From NCBI GenBank assembly GCA_025642075.2, contig JAODUO010000117.1, positions 421,001-485,000 of the forward strand: DNA of 64,000 bases. The letters are read 5' to 3'. Within the stretch, counting starts at the first letter, position 1. Each line of letters starts with the position of its first letter. Position numbers and translations under genes: made by a program. Under the pieces are notes generated by a model, which had not been told where the DNA came from, did not search any database, and worked only from the letters and a program-made list of their open reading frames with translations. Below are positions 63,601 to 64,000 of the stretch, in pieces. This DNA comes from Ridgeia piscesae (Eukaryota > Annelida > Polychaeta > Sabellida > Siboglinidae).

Positions 63601-63973
63601 AAGAGCCTACTGCCTAGCCTAAACTAGAGTAGAGGCGCCAGGCCCAGAGCCGAGGTCGAAGGTGAGAAGCTGTTATTGTGCAACTGGACAATCCGTCACA
63701 TCAATTTTAAATGCTGTCTCGCAAATAATTAGTTGGAAAATACAGACAATGATTATAAATTAATCCTCCAATGAATGTTAATCTCATCCTAACAATGAAT
63801 GAGTGAATGACTCGAGTCGAAAGTAGATAACTCGGACTCAGTTACGTACTACGACAGTAGAGTAACAAAACATCGATTATTAACTCAAATCGGAACGGAT
63901 CTACCATATACACTTCGCCAAATATGTCACATAAATCATATGATTACGTATGTTAACAATGCATACCAGGCAT
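27289..63973 (-). CDS. KIF15: Kinesin-12 motor, whole gene (32 coding exons)
   Basis: A plus-end-directed mitotic kinesin that acts on spindle microtubules and backs up kinesin-5 in keeping spindles bipolar. I traced 32 coding exons with matching splice phases from ATG (63973) to TGA (27289). They give 1212 aa, against 1388 in human, once one surplus base in exon 11 is set aside. The order is a short N-terminus, motor domain (about residues 13-355), neck and a long coiled-coil stalk ending in the family block [16 protein letters not shown]. The size difference lies in the stalk, where I may have missed exons, for example between 48935 and 47733. Three introns are filled by tandem arrays. The 5' UTR continues past the right edge. 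Confidence 0.9.
27556..30452. repeat. 34-bp minisatellite built on a KIF15 5' splice site (about 85 units)
   Basis: On the minus strand each unit is the last 16 nt of the exon ending at 30437 (CATACAGCTCACTGAG) plus the first 18 nt of the intron (GTAGGTGTAGGGTCATGA). The first unit is the real exon edge, at 30452-30419. The array fills about 94% of the intron. Exon-proximal units keep GT after GAG, and many distal units have AT instead. A patch at about 29090-29410 has many single-base deletions. Confidence 0.95.
31153..31381. mobile_element. Fold-back MITE in a KIF15 intron
   Basis: A 229-bp palindrome: GCTATCAAATTTATGC at the left and GCATAAATTTGATAGC at the right. Further inverted similarity runs inward, including AACATGATAAA/ATCATGTT and CATCCATTTTAAGCCAATG/CATTGGCTTAAAATGGATG. 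No coding capacity. Confidence 0.85.
31591..31666. repeat. (GT)n microsatellite
   Basis: About 38 GT units, 45 bp downstream (in transcript terms) of the KIF15 exon at 31753-31711. The Cys-Val and His-Thr frames over it are artefacts. Confidence 0.95.
32298..32362 (-). mobile_element. SINE fragment
   Basis: Reversed 3' tail GGTAAGTTCTTATATAGCGC joined directly to the body segment CTCAACTTCTCTGGGAAGCA, so the middle is deleted. Confidence 0.75.
33660..33833 (-). mobile_element. Diverged SINE copy abutting a KIF15 donor site
   Basis: Reversed SINE body with AATATCCACCACTG, AGCTAAGTGAAATGGA and GGACCCAGGTTGTCTG (B-box region), ending in CCACTGAGACCCAG. It ends within a few bases of the 5' splice site at 33838. 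Confidence 0.65.
34353..35243. mobile_element. Tc1/mariner-group (pogo-like) MITE with TA duplication
   Basis: The left end CAGTCGCGCTTCGCTATAAC and right end GTTATAACGAGGCACGACTG are inverted, and TA flanks both sides (34351-34352 and 35244-35245). The ends have the form common in pogo/Tigger-like elements. It is 891 bp with no transposase frame. The right half also contains an inner inverted copy (GCGCCTCGTTTATAACGCGG). A CTCF-like core is at about 35143-35158. Confidence 0.85.
35848..38650. repeat. 62-bp minisatellite built on a KIF15 5' splice site (about 45 units)
   Basis: On the minus strand each unit is 31 nt matching the 3' end of the exon ending at 38620 (ending CACGAGGCAGGGAAG) plus 31 nt of intron start (GTGAGTTCTCCAG... 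to ...CACCCTCAC). Most units keep an intact GTGAGT. The units also carry a pyrimidine-rich run ending in CAACTACAG, an acceptor-like site. The patch 37320-38330 is irregular, with missing and extra bases. Confidence 0.95.
39701..39895. repeat. 22-bp tandem repeat in a KIF15 intron
   Basis: About nine units of TTGTAAAATCATCTATGATACA, roughly 100 bp from the exon 39598-39482. Unlike the three larger arrays it does not include exon sequence. Confidence 0.95.
41617..41946 (-). mobile_element. SINE copy, nearly full length
   Basis: The same family as 54046-54395, reversed, from the 3' tail (GGCAAGTTCTTATATAG) to the A-box region (CTACCCCTGAGCCACTGTG). The B box is altered to GATTCAAACCC. Confidence 0.85.
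42116..42301 (+). mobile_element. LINE C-terminal remnant
   Basis: The plus frame reads [20 protein letters not shown], then [16 protein letters not shown], one internal stop, and a [10 protein letters not shown] end. This is typical of the C-terminal end of a non-LTR retrotransposon reverse transcriptase. It is a different family from the fragments at 13756 and 50752. Confidence 0.7.
42430..42620 (+). repeat. Dispersed repeat, copy 1
   Basis: Shares TGTAACTGA...AAAACA/TTTGATAAA, GGCATTATTTATAAGTT, CTGTGTATAATTTCTGTAG and GGTCAGTTTCTGTAAT-like segments, in order, with 46780-47100. Unclassified. Confidence 0.6.
42909..43290. repeat. Five-copy repeat built on a KIF15 3' splice site
   Basis: The string GGTACTGGTTCTCTTCCTG, which on the minus strand is the CAG acceptor plus the first 16 nt of the exon starting at 42924, occurs at 42909 (native), 42985, 43065, 43178 and 43253. 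Units are 73-113 bp and include variable (TA)n tracts. The array sits directly upstream (in transcript terms) of the real exon. Confidence 0.95.
44703..44757. repeat. (TA)n microsatellite
   Basis: About 27 TA units in a KIF15 intron. Confidence 0.95.
45460..45692 (-). mobile_element. Diverged SINE copy
   Basis: Reversed SINE body with recognisable CACCATCTCGATTTCTCTGG and CAGCTGAGTGAACTCCAGC segments. It ends in TGAATCACTGTGC, which corresponds to the A-box region. It lies in a KIF15 intron. Confidence 0.7.
46148..46270 (-). mobile_element. Probable retroelement 3' tail
   Basis: A (GAAT)n-like stretch, GAATGAATGAATGAATAC, followed by ATTTTATTGGACCAAT and a short 3'-end-like sequence. This is the usual shape of an L2/CR1-group 3' terminus. 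The adjacent 151-codon minus frame at 46288-46743 shows no recognisable protein. Confidence 0.4.
46780..47100 (+). repeat. Dispersed repeat, copy 2
   Basis: Counterpart of 42430-42620 in the same orientation, with about 100 bp extra in the first half. Confidence 0.6.
47808..48046 (-). mobile_element. SINE copy with long target-site duplication
   Basis: Reversed SINE, truncated at its 5' end. CATGCAGCCAACACAC lies on both sides (47771-47786 and 48053-48068), with weaker similarity continuing past it, marking the insertion duplication. It lies 40-75 bp from the KIF15 exon acceptor at 47733. Confidence 0.8.
49649..63973 (-). CDS. KIF15: KIF15 exons 1-12: N-terminus, motor domain and neck
   Basis: Exons: 63973-63967, 59486-59296, 58288-58212, 57622-57585, 57195-57095, 55421-55239, 53470-53369, 52939-52832, 52447-52322, 51447-51389, 50474-50410, 49769-49649. 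Motor landmarks: KVFVRVRPP (about 13-21), P-loop GQTGSGKT (93-100), [13 protein letters not shown] (152-164), switch I NRESSRSH (216-223), switch II DLAGSE (251-256), [13 protein letters not shown] (270-282), [33 protein letters not shown]. The 7-nt coding exon ATGCCTG is chosen because its phase-1 end and GTATGC donor fit the 2-nt overhang of the next exon. That choice is the least certain part. Confidence 0.9.
49865..50062 (-). mobile_element. Diverged SINE copy
   Basis: Reversed SINE body with TGGCAAACCTGTTCATTGAA, CCTCTGGGAAGCATTCAGC and GGGTGAACTGGAGCAACG segments. Confidence 0.7.
50410..50474 (-). CDS. KIF15: KIF15 motor exon 11 with one surplus base
   Basis: The exon reads CFGETLST, then switches frame, then [12 protein letters not shown]. 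Between the ACC and CAG codons there are four bases where three are expected, so the exon is 65 nt instead of the 64 that both flanking phases require. The conserved motif on both sides shows the gene is otherwise intact here. A consensus error is the simplest explanation, and a true frameshift allele would truncate the protein just before the neck. Confidence 0.85.
50545..50690 (-). mobile_element. Diverged SINE fragment
   Basis: Contains CCTGGCAGACCTGTTCAAT and a degraded B-box to A-box part (GATCCAAACCAGAATTG...GGTGACTCGGCCAATG). Confidence 0.55.
50752..51202 (+). mobile_element. LINE (L2/CR1-like) 3' fragment in a KIF15 intron
   Basis: The plus frame from about 50757 reads [20 protein letters not shown], then [17 protein letters not shown], then [20 protein letters not shown] and a [12 protein letters not shown] end. 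A short 3' UTR and an (ATT)n tail follow. It is 5' truncated and uninterrupted over about 100 codons, so it is fairly young. It is the same family as 13756-14293. Confidence 0.9.
53530..53770. repeat. Dispersed repeat, copy 1
   Basis: About 240 bp shared with 59909-60150, with matching blocks GTTTTGGTGGACA, GTCTGATGACCT, CACATGTGACACCATTT and AATATCTATGGTTTTGGAAG. Unclassified. Confidence 0.8.
54046..54395 (+). mobile_element. tRNA-derived SINE, full-length copy
   Basis: The head has an A-box-like GAGCTCAGGGGTAGGG (about 54057-54072) and a B box GGTTCGAATCC (54100-54110). A body follows, then a 3' part reading AAAGCGCTTTGAGC...ATCCTGAGGATTGGATACTG...TAAGAACTTACCTTTACT. This is the reference copy for the other SINEs in the window and the only one on the plus strand. 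Confidence 0.85.
55450..56586. mobile_element. 1.06-kb TIR DNA element, copy 2 (KIF15 intron)
   Basis: Collinear with 20734-21794 in the same orientation. The ends are AGGCTAGTGCTAG and CAGTGCTACCCTAG, and ACATT flanks both sides (55445-55449 and 56587-56591). Its near end lies 28 bp from the exon 55421-55239. It contains a SINE fragment that is absent from copy 1. Confidence 0.85.
56481..56556 (-). mobile_element. SINE 3' fragment nested in the TIR element
   Basis: A 76-bp 3' tail (GGCAAGTTCTTATATAGCGC...) lies between two copies of ACAATTG (56474-56480 and 56557-56563). The TIR element copy at 20734 has the empty site. Confidence 0.85.
56890..57010 (-). mobile_element. Diverged SINE fragment
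   Basis: Contains TATTCACTCATATGCAAACA, GAGCTGAGTGATCTGGAGCG and a degraded B-box region. Similarity to the SINE family is moderate. Confidence 0.5.
58578..59087. mobile_element. TTAA-flanked MITE, copy 2
   Basis: This 510-bp element begins TTAAAGCGACATGGTCCGTT and ends CATGTCACTTTAA. It is collinear with the reverse complement of 23698-24174. No coding capacity; the 62-codon minus frame inside is not conserved as protein. Confidence 0.85.
59600..60600. repeat. Composite interspersed repeat in KIF15 intron 1
   Basis: GGTTTACTAGTCCGGC (about 59683) and GGTTTACTAGTCCGCC (about 60520) bracket a region that includes the second copy (59909-60150) of the repeat at 53530-53770. It is probably a mobile element, but I could not define its ends. 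Confidence 0.45.
60862..63510 (-). pseudogene. Decayed jockey/CR1-group LINE reverse transcriptase
   Basis: On the minus strand the reverse transcriptase starts near 63510 with fragments, becomes clear at 63300 ([17 protein letters not shown], then [19 protein letters not shown]), and keeps the catalytic FADD box (62741-62730). It ends with [13 protein letters not shown] and [16 protein letters not shown] near 61200-60862. Frameshifts lie near 62845, 62640 and 61225. A deletion of about 35-40 codons sits upstream of 63300, and a solo LTR at 61320-62405 splits the gene. It is inactive and lies in KIF15 intron 1 on the same strand as KIF15. Confidence 0.9.
61320..62405. mobile_element. Solo LTR inserted in the LINE
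   Basis: A 1086-bp insert that begins TGTGACATG and ends GCACACA, with TG...CA termini. TTTA flanks both sides (61316-61319 and 62406-62409), a 4-bp target duplication typical of Ty3/gypsy integrases. TATAAAAGG at 61457-61465 gives a U3-like promoter for plus-strand transcription. There are no internal genes, as expected after LTR-LTR recombination. The LINE reading frame is continuous across the site when the insert and one TTTA are disregarded. Confidence 0.9.
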
Positions 63974-64000
63974 GACTGTGTATCCGTCGAAACGTACAGC

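Overview
The window is nuclear DNA from an animal, almost certainly an invertebrate and probably marine. Evidence: genes are split by GT-AG introns, tRNA-derived SINEs and LINE 3' fragments are abundant, there are many inverted-repeat DNA elements and long microsatellites, and two well-conserved metazoan housekeeping genes plus one long mitotic kinesin gene are present. I cannot name the phylum from sequence alone.

Layout. 1-11003: three head-to-tail copies (the last truncated) of a 3.8-4.8 kb repeat unit with no convincing protein, but with a promoter-like segment, a (GA)n tract that differs greatly between copies, and a strongly self-complementary block. 11023-12058: a DNA element with terminal inverted repeats that itself contains a second inverted-repeat element. 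12811-14990: a decayed copy of a protein family I know only as uncharacterised, split by a LINE 3' fragment. 17238-18675 (-): TMEM42, 3 exons, 153 aa. 19024-22794 (+): EMC8, 5 exons, 196 aa, diverging from TMEM42 across 348 bp. 22919-27020: a mobile-element graveyard. 27289-63973 (-): the kinesin-12 gene KIF15. I traced 32 coding exons from the start codon (7-nt coding exon near the window's right edge) to the stop. They sum to 3639 coding nt (1212 aa) once a single surplus base in one motor exon is discounted. The first intron holds a decayed LINE interrupted by a solo LTR.

The most unusual structure is in KIF15. Three introns carry tandem arrays, and each array grew out of a splice junction of the adjoining exon: a 34-bp unit (about 85 copies) and a 62-bp unit (about 45 copies) each contain the exon's 3' end plus the 5' splice site, and a 73-113 bp unit (5 copies) contains a 3' splice site plus the exon's first 16 nt. 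The arrays therefore lay out long ladders of duplicated splice sites.

Genes together: EMC8 (ER insertase subunit) and TMEM42 (small multi-span membrane protein) share a divergent promoter. KIF15 and TMEM42 lie on the same strand with TMEM42 downstream, as they do in vertebrates, which suggests an old linkage into which EMC8 is interposed here. Several repeat-rich patches show clustered single-base deletions, so the assembly consensus is probably weak there.
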